Below are positions 1 to 11,737 of a stretch of 27,402 nucleotides of DNA, one piece after another. The notes under the pieces are model-generated. The model worked only from the letters and a program-made list of their open reading frames with translations. It was not told the origin of the DNA and did not search any database. How positions within the stretch are numbered: the first letter of the stretch is position 1; the number at the start of each line of letters is the position of its first letter. Position numbers and translations under genes: made by a program. Location of the stretch: contig CAJNOQ010001934.1 of assembly GCA_905250885.1 (NCBI GenBank), positions 1-27,402 of the forward strand, written 5' to 3'. The stretch comes from Didymodactylos carnosus (lineage: Eukaryota; Rotifera; Eurotatoria; Philodinida; Philodinidae).

Positions 1-298
1 AAAATAACCAAAGCCCTTCTTAATAAAGCATAATTATAGCCTACGCATTTCTGATTAAAATGAGACATCTCCCAGCTTTACACGACCTCTCTTGCAAAGT
101 TATGGAATTTACAAGAACAGCCGTAAATTTATTTCTTCTTATTTCTGCAGCTTTGAGCCGATAATCAACATTCAGGGCTTTTCTTGTAAATTCCATAACT
201 TTGCAAAAAAAGGTCGTGTAAAGTTGGGAGATGTCTCATTTTAATCAGAAATGCGTAGGCTATAATTATGCTTTATTAAGAAGGGCTTTGGTTATTTT
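1..298. repeat. Near-perfect foldback (MITE-like) element
   Basis: Arms of about 120 bases: positions 1-122 are the reverse complement of about 177-298 with only a few substitutions and one base of indel near 91-95/205-212; the spacer is about 55 bases. The outer ends read AAAATAACCAAAGCCC and its complement GGGCTTTGGTTATTTT. There is no coding capacity. The element may extend before base 1, so its true end and any target-site duplication cannot be checked. It could be a non-autonomous foldback DNA transposon, or it could fold into a long hairpin RNA if transcribed within an intron. Confidence 0.85.
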
Positions 299-2050
299 TC
301 AGAGTTTTTGAAAAACTGCTTTTCCAGAAAACCAGCCTCTGGAGAGCTATAGGCAACTGCCATGATCATATTCGGAATCAGCATAGTCGATAACCTATAA
401 TCCACTAGGTCTCATTGAAAACACGATTTGACAGTTATATCATTTCCCTCGTTAGAGATACAGTGTCAGTTCGTAACTTATGACGTTTTTCGGCTTGGAC
501 AAATGCCGCGAAATTTTATTTCTTAATAACATATCCTTGCAGAATAATGGGAGAATAAAATTTTCTTTTCACTGTGATGGGTTTTAGAATTTCAAAACAA
601 ACTAATGTAATGTGATCAGGAAATAGAAAATAAAAGTGTTTACAAATTTTAGTAAATTGTTAAAATGTCAAGTAGGACAGTTGTTAGACTAATGATCTTT
701 AAATTTAAAAAATGTTGTTTTAGATTTAAATAGATTATGTTGTAAGTAACAGTCTCTTCATTTGATTGATTAAGTTTTTTGCGCTCAAAAACACATTTTC
801 ATCAGGCATATATCGGTAATTACCGGTCTCACTTCCATATTTTTTCTACAAAAAACTTTTTGTAACAGAAAATAATCTTCTAAGAGTTTTTTAACCTCGC
901 TGTCTCATTCTGCGGAAGATTCTGTTTGTGTTAGAAAACTAAATCATCAAAAAACTTTAATATATAATACTTTGTAAACAATCTAATTGAGAAAAAGGAA
1001 GAAATATACGGATAAATATTAGTACATGCCTGATTTTCAAAGTTTTTTCATGAAGTTTTCGGAATGCACTAAACGGTTTTTAAAAAGCAAAACAAAAATA
1101 TCCATAAAACTAGTCCATGGTTTTCGAGCAGACAAGATAAACATTCAGGAAACGTTCATGAACAAAAATTTCAAAATCGAACTTTACTCTATCGTAGAGC
1201 TGAATTTTCTCTTTAATTTAATACTAAGTTTTTGTTGAAATAGAAAAAATCTTTTTAATATCAACATCTACTTTTGGATCTTTGCATCTAATGTCACTCA
1301 GAGAAAACTCAACTATCTGTCCCGAAATTAACAAACTTTTATTTTCACAGAAGGAATGGGAAAATTCATGCTAAAAAATTCACATTAATATGGATATCAA
1401 GAGTAAAAGTTAGTTTCTTTTAAAATATGAATTAAATATTTATATTTAAAACGATCCTAATAACAAATCGCAACTATTTTGTCTAATTATAGGCGAAAAA
1501 CTAAATTGAAATTGAACTGGAGAAGGAAAAAATTATTTTCTACACTGAACTCATCGTTCGAAAACCATGTCTTCAATGTGATAAATTCCCTTCTTTTTTC
1601 CTTCATTTGTCTATACCCATACTTTGCACAAATATTCTTGTACTTATACTGCGTCTATAGTCTAGCGTCAAATAGCATCGTTCTTCCTGGCGCTCGTTAT
1701 AGGTTTTCCAAAACGCTTTGATTTTCTATGTAAAATTTGTTTTTCTTAGTTCACGAACACTTTTAAGAAAAATAAAGTCATATTCGAAATCATCGCACTG
1801 AGTTGCGTCATATCATGTATAACATAATAAGTTTTGGATCGACTAACTATCCACTGAAATTTTTTCTCATTATTCAGCAAGACTATTTTTTCCTGAAAAC
1901 GTTTATCTGTTCTTGAGAAGCATCAGAAATGACTAAGCAATGATAATTATTGATGAAAAAAAAAATGATTAACAAGCAAAAGCTTCTGATGCCTGCTATT
2001 AGAAATATGTCCACTGTGGCCGGATAACTTGAAACTACTGTTTTTTATAG
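1..2050. other. Non-coding stretch, probably 3' part of an upstream intron
   Basis: Apart from the foldback element at its start, I see only AT-rich sequence with short, unsupported open frames (for example 1026-1238 and 1479-1721) lacking composition or splice phase matching exon A. Because exon A begins with a phase 1 acceptor, this stretch is most simply intron. A small unseen exon cannot be excluded. Confidence 0.6.
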
Positions 2051-3154
2051 GACATCGTACAAAATCTAAACATGTTAGCCCCACAGGTATAAGTGATTCA
2101 TCGTCTGATAATAATGTGTCTTTTATAAAGAAAAAATCACGACAAACGTCATTATCGATTAATGAACGTCGTCGAACAAAATCAATTGGTAATTTGATTA
2201 CCGCTACTGGAAAAAAACCATTGCAATCCAGAACATCTCGTTATCGATTGGAATCACCTGATAATGATTTATCTGATGATTCAGTATCAAATTCATCGGA
2301 TGATATAAATTATAAACGACGACCACGATCGGCATATTATCATAATGATAAAAGTTTTAAACGATCATCTGAATTCGAATCAACTGACAAAAAAGATAAT
2401 AGATCATCATTATATCTGTTAGAATTAAATCAATATGGTCTAACAAAAACTCTTGTATCCGTTTGGCATACACCATTCAAAACATACGATGACACTAATT
2501 TACGTATACCAACTTATCCACAACTATCGATCGAAACTTCACCGATAATTTCTACTACTAAGAATAATCACCATTGTATTTCTATAGTTCGTTCACCACG
2601 TAATATTTTACTTCAACGAAGTCGATCGGATTATTGGAATAATCAAGCAATATATAAATCTGAAAATATATTGCCGTCTTGTCAAACACATACTGGCTCA
2701 GCTTCAAATCTTTTACAAGATGATCCTTCTTTATCCAATTCACCATCATTATCGCCCCATGGTCAAATAATATCTGTCACAAGTTTAAAACGTGTTGAAC
2801 CATCATTTTTAAATAAAAATGATTATGTCAATTGGAATATTGAATCAAATGGACGTAAAAAATTAAAATATCCAACAAAATCTCAATGGTTTAGCGCAGA
2901 TAATTTAAATAAAAATCAACAAAATAAAAAAATACAAAGACAAGAAAAAAATTTAATGTTAGATAAACGTTTAAATGAAAATACTGATGGTAATATTACA
3001 TCGGCAAGTGATAGTTCGGTTCAAAGATCAGCACCACCTATTCTTATGACAACTACGACACAATCAATGTCAAACGGATGTCAAATACCTCAACGGCGGT
3101 ATAAACTTTTGCCGACAAAGGAACAAATTAAAAAATCAAACGAAATTAAGAACA
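2051..3154 (+). CDS. Exon A of giant gene (first visible exon), disordered basic Ser-rich segment
   Basis: Open for 368 codons. The acceptor is a T-rich tract ending in ATAG just before 2051 and the donor is GTAAGT at 3155. It enters in phase 1 and leaves in phase 1, so the apparent hydrophobic start KLLFFIG just upstream is only the translated polypyrimidine tract, not a signal peptide. The product is Ser/Asn/Lys/Arg-rich with basic patches and candidate kinase sites such as RRTKSIGNL (around 2170-2196). The S-x-x-N-[LI] motif occurs at least four times here (KSIGNL, KSENIL, GSASNL, FSADNL). The last base joins the first two of the next exon to make Lys. No domain recognised. The upstream exon is not identifiable in the window. 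Confidence 0.8.
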
Positions 3155-3925
3155 GTAAGTTATTATTTTTCTCACATTTTAGTCTTGATACATATAAAAA
3201 AAAGAATGATTCGTTTCAATTTCATTGTAAGTGACAAAATTTTAATCCACTGCACTTTAAAATTGATTCAAATGACCTATAAAAAGTATCAACATTGTTT
3301 TATAATTTATTCAACTGTCAAGGTGACATTTTTCCCGTCATTAGTGTATGAATCATTGTCTCTCTTTTTGTTTCTAAAATTAATATTACATTACCTTATA
3401 TAATTAAATCTCTATCAAAATCAAAAACAAATTATTTCTTTCTTCTCTTTTATTCTAATCAAATATAGAAAATAGTCGAGTTTAACTAAATTTTCTTTTA
3501 AAAAAAATTCATCTATAAAGAATTTTGGTAACCTGTTGTACTTATATAAATGTCTGCAAAATATTAAAAATATTTTAAATATTCTATCGATTCCTTGCTG
3601 TTTGATTTATAGATCAAGACGTGTAGATATTTTTTTTCATGTTTTTATCTTGACATACACTTTTCATGTTCCATACAGAGAGATAAACTTTACATCGATA
3701 TTGAAAAACTTGCTCGCCTTTCTATCTAACTATCTTATAGTTATTGAGACATTGAATTTTCAAGATGCATTTCGCAAGGTACTTTTATTTGTATTAGCAA
3801 CTATTCATGCATTAAATAAGATTAAACCGATCAATGACTATCTATTGTTTTGTGCCCTTTCTCCAAAAACGGAAAAGTCTAGTCAATTGTTTATGTACTT
3901 AATGGTATCTTTTATTTTGATTTAG
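3155..3925 (+). other. Intron A-B (771 bases)
   Basis: GTAAGT at the donor, TTGATTTAG at the acceptor, phase 1. AT-rich. The open frame at 3536-3925 is intron sequence read into the start of exon B and has no coding-like composition. Confidence 0.78.
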
Positions 3926-5809
3926 AAATTGTAAATGATGAAATAGAATGGCTAGAAAATAAATTAGGCTCACCGGAATTTGAAAAAGAATCTAGATCAA
4001 ACACTTATGATACAGAATATGATCAACTGTCATCATCTATCAACGTTCAACATCAGCAACAATTAGAAACACAAAAGTTAATTGATACCGATATAAAATA
4101 TCCAATGTTTCAATCCAATATTACTGAGACATCTTCATCTATCACAAACGAGCCACTAAATACTGGAATAAAACGTAGTCATGATTTAAAATCGTCCTTG
4201 AGTTCTTCATCATCAGTACCATCCACTTCTTCATCATCTTTAAGACGAAAAAAATTGGCAGTTGATATACAAACTAATAATAAAAATGAATCAATGGCCT
4301 ATCAGTCAAGTTCATTTGAAATGAATGGTCATGTTCCGCTACCTGTCAATTATAACATTCAAAAAAATAATCTTCAAATATCTTATGGATCCACAGATGA
4401 AGATGTTGATGAGTTAAAGTCACAGCTATCTGTAACAGATCCCGGAGATCTTCTTGCAACAGCCTCATCCACATCAACATTACGTAATTATCGTGAAAAA
4501 TTAGCTAATCGTATTAATGCTAGCCAAATAACATCAATATCTATTTCTGAAAACGAATTAGTGACCTCAGTGCCGATGGCATGCTCATCACCGTTACAAC
4601 CAATATCGATCAATGATCCTAACAAGACACCATTTCATTCTCGTATATTATCTTATGATTATACTACACAACAAGATTCAGGTGTCGATGTCAATAGTGA
4701 AATGAGTACTAATTTTACTTCAGGATTAATTACTCAAAAAGAAGATGTTATTAAAAAAACTCATCAAGTAATTGTATCAACTGATTTATTTAATTTATCT
4801 GATGATTCATTGCATAGTGATAACAAACAATGTATAAATAAATTGGATGTCATGACAAAATTATTAAGACCCTCTTATTTTTTACGACGTTCATTAAAGT
4901 CTGAACAACAGTCAGATGATGATATGAAAAGTTATTCAACGGCTATTTGTGAAAAAAATCATACAAATACGTTTAGTGATGTCTATTATTCTGCTGACAG
5001 TGAATTAAACATGAGTACTACAACAGAGCATTCATCAATGTCTATTGAAGATAATGATAAAGAAAACGAAGACTGTCAACATCACTTAACAAACGATAAA
5101 ATAACAATCACACCAATTACCGAACAAAATACTTATACGGGTTTTATTGGAATAGAAGATATTGAAAATAGTAGTGATGATGATAATAATGTTGAAACAA
5201 AATCTTTAGAATTGGTTTCATCACCAATTATCACTGATCCAGAAAAATTTGCCTTTCATTTTGATTCATTTGGTGATTGGATTGATAAAGTGTTCACAAC
5301 ATTTTTAAATGAAACAAATGAATTAGATGATGAAAAAAAGCCAGAATCTATTGAAGAAGACTTGAACAGTAGTATAATAATGTCATCTTCTAATGACAAT
5401 GTCCTAGAACAGAAATCTTCGATTATTGATGATATTAGTACAATCGATGATAATTTGAATTTTATTAGTAATGATGCTAATAAACAATTGTTAATTGATA
5501 GTGGCAATAATGATGATTTTGAATTAATGCGTTCATCATTATCATTTGCAACAATTGAAAAAGATCAACAAGAATTTTCTGAAAATGAACAAAATCAATT
5601 ATTAATACCATCAAGATTAACATGTCTCGATGATGATGAATTTTCAACTATGATAGTTCCACCATCTAATCTTTCGTCATCTAATTCATCAATTTTGTCA
5701 ATTCATATGCCATTAACCGAACATCATCAACGTTCTCAGTCGTGTCCAACAACAGATGACTATTCGTCAATGATTGATCAAAAGTCAAATAACGGTCAAA
5801 TAAATGAAG
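3926..5809 (+). CDS. Exon B of giant gene, acidic Ser/Asn-rich segment
   Basis: Acceptor TTGATTTAG ends at 3925 and donor GTAGGT begins at 5810; phase 1 at both ends, 628 codons. The coding frame begins well upstream of the first Met at 4105: the residues IVNDEIEWLENKLGSPEF run in frame straight from the acceptor. It starts with a short helix-like acidic stretch, then becomes Ser/Thr-rich with poly-Ser near 4190-4240, a DSG motif at 4675, and strongly Asp/Glu/Asn-rich segments after about 5040. One amphipathic-looking island, FGDWIDKVFTTFLNETNEL (about 5269-5325), could be an ordered helix. No known domain recognised. Confidence 0.82.
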
Positions 5810-6119
5810 GTAGGTAGAACAGCTGTTAATGTCAAGGTTAAATACAGAACGAAACAAAAAACGGATTAAGAAAGTGTCTCTTGCTCAATAGATTTTATTT
5901 TTTCTTCTATTTTCTAGACATGTAGATATAAGCAGATGAAAATATTTTTGTTATCTCTCGGTTTTTACAAACCACAAAACCATAATTCATTGCCTTTTTT
6001 TAGCTTATCTACTATGATATAGGAGAATGACTCGTTTTGGGTTTTTTTGTTGTTTTTTTTTTGTTATCTTTCTTTAACTGTGCTTTTTGAGGTTTATAAC
6101 CACTTGAAAAATTATTTAG
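5810..6119 (+). other. Intron B-C (310 bases)
   Basis: GTAGGT donor and ATTTAG acceptor, phase 1. It contains a long T-rich run at about 6040-6065 that may serve as part of the pyrimidine tract. Nothing else recognised. Confidence 0.7.
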
Positions 6120-6386
6120 ATATGTTAAATTCAAATATAATAAAAACAGCAAGTGATGATGATATTGTCGATTTTGATGTTTATTCCATAAATCAATTTT
6201 ATGAAAAAATTAATCAAGAAGGATTAGAAGATGTCACATGTGTATCAAATTTAAGTGTGTTATTAAATCAACAACAACAACAACAACAATACAATAAATG
6301 TATCGTGATAAATCAAGATAATAGTAATAATTATCACGATTATAAATATAAACAAACAAACTCTTTTAATGGCAATCAACAGAACG
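6120..6386 (+). CDS. Exon C of giant gene, with poly-Gln tract
   Basis: Short exon of 89 codons. Acceptor AATTATTTAG ends at 6119 and donor GTAATT begins at 6387; phase 1 in and out, so it can be skipped without breaking the frame. It encodes an acidic helix-like start (SDDDIVDFDVYSINQFYEKI), then SNLSVLLN, seven glutamines encoded purely by CAA (6269-6289), and an Asn/Tyr/Lys-rich end. The open frame runs past the donor into a T-rich and (TA)n region ending at 6478, which is clearly non-coding. Support comes from phase match on both sides and from composition like the neighbouring exons. Confidence 0.75.
6269..6289 (+). repeat. (CAA)7 encoding poly-Gln
   Basis: Seven pure CAA codons in exon C, directly visible; prone to length variation. 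Confidence 0.95.
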
Positions 6387-6447
6387 GTAATTATACTCCA
6401 CCTGCTGCGTTTTTTTTTCTTCTTCTCTCTTTCTCCATTACTTATTG

Positions 6448-6475
6448 TACATATATATATATATATATATATATG
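6448..6475. repeat. (TA)n microsatellite
   Basis: Uninterrupted alternating AT of about 25 bases within intron C-D, directly visible. Confidence 0.95.
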
Positions 6476-8379
6476 TGAGACAAAAGAAAAAGAAAATAAA
6501 CGAGTGAAATGAGTAAATGCTTTCTTTACTGTTACTCTAAGGTGATGAGAATAGAAAGAATAAAAAAAAATAGTTAATAGGAGTTCTATTTTTGTTTTCT
6601 CTAAGCTTAAATGATATTTTAAAATTTTGTTGAACATGTTCAACATTACTAACGCCAGCTTAGCTAGATGTACATCTCTTAAAGGTGTATATTTCGAATT
6701 TTGTGGTACTGTGTAAGTGAAAAGAGACTATTCAGATCTTACGTAATCAAAGGGGAAGAGTAAGACGGGTTCGCAAATGATTCCATGTGTTTACTAGGGG
6801 AATGGAAGGGAAGAAAGAATAACGACAGATTACTTAATTATATAAATATTTTTATGCATCTATGACTTATATTATTTTGCGATATAAAAAGAGTTGTTAA
6901 TGAGAATGTTGTAATGATTAAATTGGACAAGGACGAATGTTTATTAACCACTAAAACCTATAGAATGACGAACAATGCTGATAACTAGAAGAAATTCTAA
7001 CGAGTTTATTCAGAAACATATCTAAAAATGAATACTAGTTCTCTGATAAATGTTGAAAATATTTTATAAAATTTGATGAAAATCTACATTAAATTGATTG
7101 AATACTCCATGTCTGACATGTTTTCGCCAGACGTCAAAACATTCATAACTCAGTGAAAATCGATGTAAGTTACTTCAAAACCATATTTTATCTGCTTAAT
7201 CTGATTCTGCATTTATAATTAGTAAAGCATATTCTTTTACTTTCAGAAAGTTCTGCATAACTATTTCATATACCAAAGTGCTCTCTATTGATTTTAAAAC
7301 TGTTGTTGAACATCAATATATATTATAATCCCGCCACAACTTTTGAATAATTTTAACCACTATGATTATGCCTAAAAAACCTGTTTTTTGATATGATTAT
7401 GCGAAGAGAGGAAGGATTGTCTGAATGGTTACTTTTATCTACGCGAGTGGAGTTAGAGGGCTGAAAAAACCTTGAAAAAAATGATTTCATGATAACGGAA
7501 CAGTCTCAATATGAATTGTTCATTTCTTTTTTTACACTATTTCTTGAGGTTCTATTTTAATCTAGATGCAAGTATGCAATCGTCTGAGTGGATAACGTTC
7601 CACACATGCTACTATTTTTTATCTATATTAGACTCTTTAATCATACTTTTGTACTCAATCTTGACTAACATTCGAATCATTTATATGATTATTTCATGAA
7701 CATTGTGTGTAGGTATATTAAGTAACGAATGAGGGAAGGACAAATTCAAAAATTACCTTTTTGAATATAAGTTCCTTTTGCAGTTAGTTTCGCTTCAGTT
7801 ATTTCTGTAGAGATAAATTTTATTTAAGGTCGTTCTAGCAATTTTTTATATGAGATTCTACGTGGTTTGTTATATAACTGCTATTGATTTATACGAAGAA
7901 GTGTTGAATTATTAACATAATACACAGAACTGGACTATGTATACGGTGAGGTCAATGGAACTAAAATGGACAAAAAAATGTAGCCACGTGTGTATATTGT
8001 GTACTCACCTGAAGTATGCATAATGAAACAGAAAGAAAGGCATCAATGTCGAAACAAAAAAAAGGTGTTTATATTTTCTCTTTTTGATATTTGACTAATC
8101 GATTTAACATATATTTAACAAACAAAAGATTGTGAACACTTATAAGAGCAGGATATCTAGTACTATTGTTGCTTCATGGATCATTAAATATTTGAATCTG
8201 CAACAATGGAGAAACCTATATGTATATATATATTTAAAAAAAAGTAATTTTTACTCCTGTTCGTTCAATTTTATGATAATCATAATCAGTTTAAAATAAT
8301 AAAAGTAAAAAAAAGAAAATATTTTATATGAATTATTATTATTTTTTATTTTCTCTTTTCTATATTGACAATTTATCAA

Positions 8380-8380
<1 letters not shown>

Positions 8381-8425
<45 letters not shown>
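8381..8425. repeat. (GA)n microsatellite
   Basis: About 21 uninterrupted GA units within intron C-D, directly visible. It is purine-only on the + strand, so it could form an unusual structure or bind a GAGA-type factor; no evidence of function. Confidence 0.95.
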
Positions 8426-8429
<4 letters not shown>

Positions 8430-9254
8430 GAGTATGAAGTTCAAATACAAGATTCAGAAGAATAGTAAAGCGAGATATGAACGTACTTATCTCATTATAT
8501 CTAGTCGATCATGTCTATAGGTAGGCGACATGTCAAAACGTCTCCGTCTGGATGTCGAACTCTATTACGGTAAAACAGAGAGAAGTGCGGAATATATGTG
8601 TGTGTTATTTTTTCTTTTTTCTTTTTGTATTTGTATCCTCGAGAACAATAGTTTATAATGTTCATAAGCTTTTAAAAGAAAACGAAATATTTGACTAATA
8701 AATTAAAGTGATTAAAGAAAAGAAAAAAATTAATCCTGTCATAGTAAAATGAAAAGAAATTCAAAAATCGTTTTTATCTCATAAATAAGTAAAAATTATT
8801 GTCTATTAAACAAGTTGAGTATGTTTTCTTATTCGAGAATCAAACATTGACTCTTTTTACACATAGAAGACGTCAATCTTGCGTTAGATGACAAAAAAAT
8901 TACGCAATGATTCTAAAAGTATGCCCATCAACTACAAAACGTTAATTTAAATTTGTGACGTATGTGAACAGATAGAAGAGACAAGAAATACTAGTATAAT
9001 GAGAGTTCTTTTTAATAAAATATGATATGTTATTCTGTTCAACAGTCATTCACTAGAAACCTAGAGACAGCTTTTAATCATAAAATTTTTCAAGAAATTC
9101 GAGTGTTCTATAAATACAAGTATACATAAAATTTACATGACAACAACTTATCAATTCCAATTTCATTAAAAACTAACCTTCTTTTTCTTTCAACTCCATT
9201 GAAAATGAATGAACGTTCATGAACCTTAATAAAAGATATTTGATTTATGTTTAG

Positions 9255-9431
9255 ATAATGCGATAGATCAACCTGCGACGTTTACAACAATCAATAATAA
9301 TGTTAGCAATAACAACAACAACAACAATAACAACAACAACGATGATGAAATGAAAAACGATCTTGTTATTGATTCTACCAAGCAAAAGGCGGAGCATGAT
9401 GGCAAAGTCATCATTAAAATAACGAGTAGTG
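9255..9431 (+). CDS. Exon D of giant gene, with poly-Asn tract
   Basis: Small exon of 59 codons. The acceptor is a weak T-rich tract ending GTTTAG at 9254 and the donor is GTAAGA at 9432; phase 1 at both ends. The codon split with exon C gives Asp, and the reading then runs NAIDQPATFTTINNNVSN, eleven Asn encoded by AAC/AAT (9308-9340), acidic DDEMKNDL, and ends KVIIKITSS. There is no stop in the reading frame between the splice sites. It follows the longest intron (2,868 bases), so further small exons between C and D cannot be excluded. Confidence 0.68.
9308..9340 (+). repeat. (AAC)n encoding poly-Asn
   Basis: Eleven consecutive Asn codons in exon D, nine AAC and two AAT, directly visible. 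Confidence 0.93.
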
Positions 9432-9613
9432 GTAAGAATGAATATATTAAAGAGAAAAAAAGTTACCTATATTTTCTTGTTGAAATGAAAGATGGAAATT
9501 GAAGAAAAACAGCAAAACAGAAGTGAACAAATACAGAAAGAAAAAGAAAATAATTTTTTCTCTTTTTTTTTTTTTTAATAAAAAAAGCTTGCTGATTATC
9601 GTGTGTATTTCAG

Positions 9614-10102
9614 AGAAAACAACTACTCCAATAATAACAATAGAAAATGACAAACAAAAAGAAGAGCAATTAATCAATGATAGTCAAATAAAAACAAAAA
9701 ATATATCCATGCAGCAAGAGAATACATCAAATAAAAATGATTCATCATCATTCTATTCCACTTATGAAGAATTTGATCATGTTCAAGTGACATCGGACAA
9801 TCGAGTAAATAATCATCTATTGTCTAACAATCATAATGATAATAGTAGCCATGATTCATTGCTACAAGATGAACATCAATCACCATCATCAACACAACGA
9901 CTACATCGATATAATGAAAATAATGATACAATGTCATCAATATCTTCTAAAACAAATTTTCATTCAACAGATTCGGCACTCGGTTTATCAGACGAAAATA
10001 TTTCTCGAATCGGACAAATAGTTAATAATACTAAGAATAATGACGAAAATATTTATACATCAATTACAACAATAAATTTACATCATCTATCGTCAACAGC
10101 AG
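9614..10102 (+). CDS. Exon E of giant gene, Ser/Asn/His-rich segment
   Basis: 163 codons. Good acceptor GTGTATTTCAG ends at 9613 and donor GTAATT begins at 10103; phase 1 both sides. The 182-base intron before it (9432-9613) is A- and T-rich, and the open frame visible from 9499 is intron read-through. The product is Asn/Ser/His/Gln-rich and probably disordered. The best candidate functional piece is the end, with the motif TDSALGLSDENISRIGQIV (about 9967-10023), which resembles a docking or short helical segment. No family recognised. Confidence 0.78.
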
Positions 10103-11224
10103 GTAATTAAATAGATTCCATCCAAATAATTATTTTATTACACCTAGTTATTGGACATTTGCCGGCTTCTATCTCTCTTCGTTTTTTTCTTCTTTCTATT
10201 CTTCGATTTTGTTTTTTCATGCGTACATCTATAAGTGCATACATTAAGGTTTTTAGTCAGAGTTTTAATAATTGATTTTTTTTCTTTATTATTGAAAAGG
10301 TAATATTAATTCTGTCTATATGAAACTGTACGAAATAATCAAATGAGAGTGTTCATCGTAACTATAAGTGTAAAAATTTTCCTTACACATAGGGAAGAAG
10401 TGTCTTGGTAAACGTTTTTTTTACCGATTATTAATTAGTTATTTAGTTTGTTAAACTATATGAATCGAGGATAGTTTTTTGAGTTTTAAAATTCTGCCTC
10501 TATAGAACTGGGTAATACTGTGTTCATTACAGAGTTTACTATATATATATATGTAAAAATGTATGTAAAACAAATGGCCCTTCAGAAAAAAAAAGTTATT
10601 AGTGAGTACCAAATTTTTAATTTAAAATGTTTATCAGCTAATCTTGCCTGTATTGCCAGTTCCACAATTACCATATGATCGTTGTTAGTGTTTGTTGAGT
10701 CATGACTTAACGGGTTTAAATTTTATTATCGATTTAGTGTGCTCTGTAATTAGCTCAATTGCACAATTGAATGAAAAAGACGATATGACAAATGGTTATC
10801 ATTTATAATGAGAGGGTATAAGATACACTTTTTTGTTGAACAAAAACAATAAGTTCGCTTTTTTTCAACGAAGATATATTGTAGGTTGTTGTGTTCTTTC
10901 TTTTTTTACTATTGTGTGATACAAGTAGAATATTCATCTCATTCTCAACTGATGAATTACAAAGGACATGTGAAAATAGAACAAAATAGTGAGTTTTATA
11001 AATTGCATCTATAGTGGGAATAGGAAGAGAAAGTAGAAGAGGAAAAGTTCTATGATGTGTGAAAATAAAAAGAGCGCAAACGAATAAGGAAATGAAAGGT
11101 GTGCCATGGTAGTAAATGTACACATAAGCAAACATATATACGCATACACATGCGTCTTTTTTTTCTCTCATAACAAATATAAAGCCGATTAAAGATTGTT
11201 CTTTATTTTTTTTCACTTACATAG
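10103..11224 (+). other. Intron E-F (1,122 bases)
   Basis: GTAATT donor, ACATAG acceptor, phase 1. AT-rich with T runs. The 137-codon open frame on the minus strand (10803-11216) is Phe/Val/Tyr-rich read-through of A-rich sequence and has no supporting feature. Confidence 0.7.
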
Positions 11225-11473
11225 AAGACAATGTCACAACACAAGGAAATTTGTACTATAAAGACGAAATAAAGTCAAATAAAAATGATACCACTAGTAA
11301 AATATATTATTCGGATTTAAAATCAACAATAACGTCAACTAGTACTAATGATCTAAATATTAATGATTCAATAACAATGATTTCTAATGACAATGATAAT
11401 AATTCTAAACATGAAGAACGAACGATATCCTCATCATCGTCCGAACAATTAATACCTAAAGAAAAACAAACAG
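11225..11473 (+). CDS. Exon F of giant gene, small disordered exon
   Basis: 83 codons. Acceptor TTTTTTTCACTTACATAG ends at 11224; donor CAG|GTAAGT gives an exon end at 11473. Phase 1 at both ends. Reading from the acceptor gives EDNVTTQGNLYYKDEIKSNK, then Ser/Thr/Asn-rich sequence with SSSSEQLIPKEKQT before the donor. Both splice signals are close to consensus. It is the last of the six consecutive phase 1-1 exons. Confidence 0.77.
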
Positions 11474-11737
11474 GTAAGTAAATTAGGACTATTTGAGAAT
11501 TTTATAGATAAGAGGTAGCTATTCAAGTAGTAGGTATAATCCTTTGAAGTTTGATTATTCACAGTAATTATTTATTTAAAGTAAGCGCATTAAATGTTCT
11601 ATATACGAAAAATAAAAGCTTAAAGAAAAATAACTAGCTTTGTTGAATAAATTTAGTAGTACCGATCAATAATCTTATTCATTAAACATTATTTGACGAA
11701 ATGTGTTTTTCTATAAATTATGTTTATGTCTTTTCAG

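Larger units (their letters stand above)
6387..9254 (+). other. Intron C-D (2,868 bases), no recognised gene
   Basis: The longest intron. It contains a (TA)n run soon after the donor and a (GA)n run near 8400, and otherwise AT-rich unique-looking sequence. I saw no tRNA, no coding-like open frame on either strand and no foldback. Small phase 1-1 exons hidden here are possible but I cannot point to one. Confidence 0.6.

Noticed and set aside
1026-1721. Short open frames upstream of exon A
   Set aside because: Composition is typical of AT-rich non-coding DNA and there is no splice pairing with exon A that I can support.
2029-2050. Possible start of a signal peptide (KLLFFIG) before exon A
   Set aside because: It is the translated pyrimidine tract of a splice acceptor ending ATAG at 2050; phase 1 entry matches the rest of the gene.
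5256-5507. Minus-strand open frame within exon B
   Set aside because: Shadow of the long + strand frame, made of reversed Asp/Ser codons.
6263-6646. Minus-strand frame rich in Leu and Ile
   Set aside because: Produced by the CAA run and (TA)n and T-rich sequence read backwards.
10803-11216. 137-codon minus-strand open frame in intron E-F
   Set aside because: Low-complexity composition, no splice or start support, and it lies wholly in an intron of the opposite strand.
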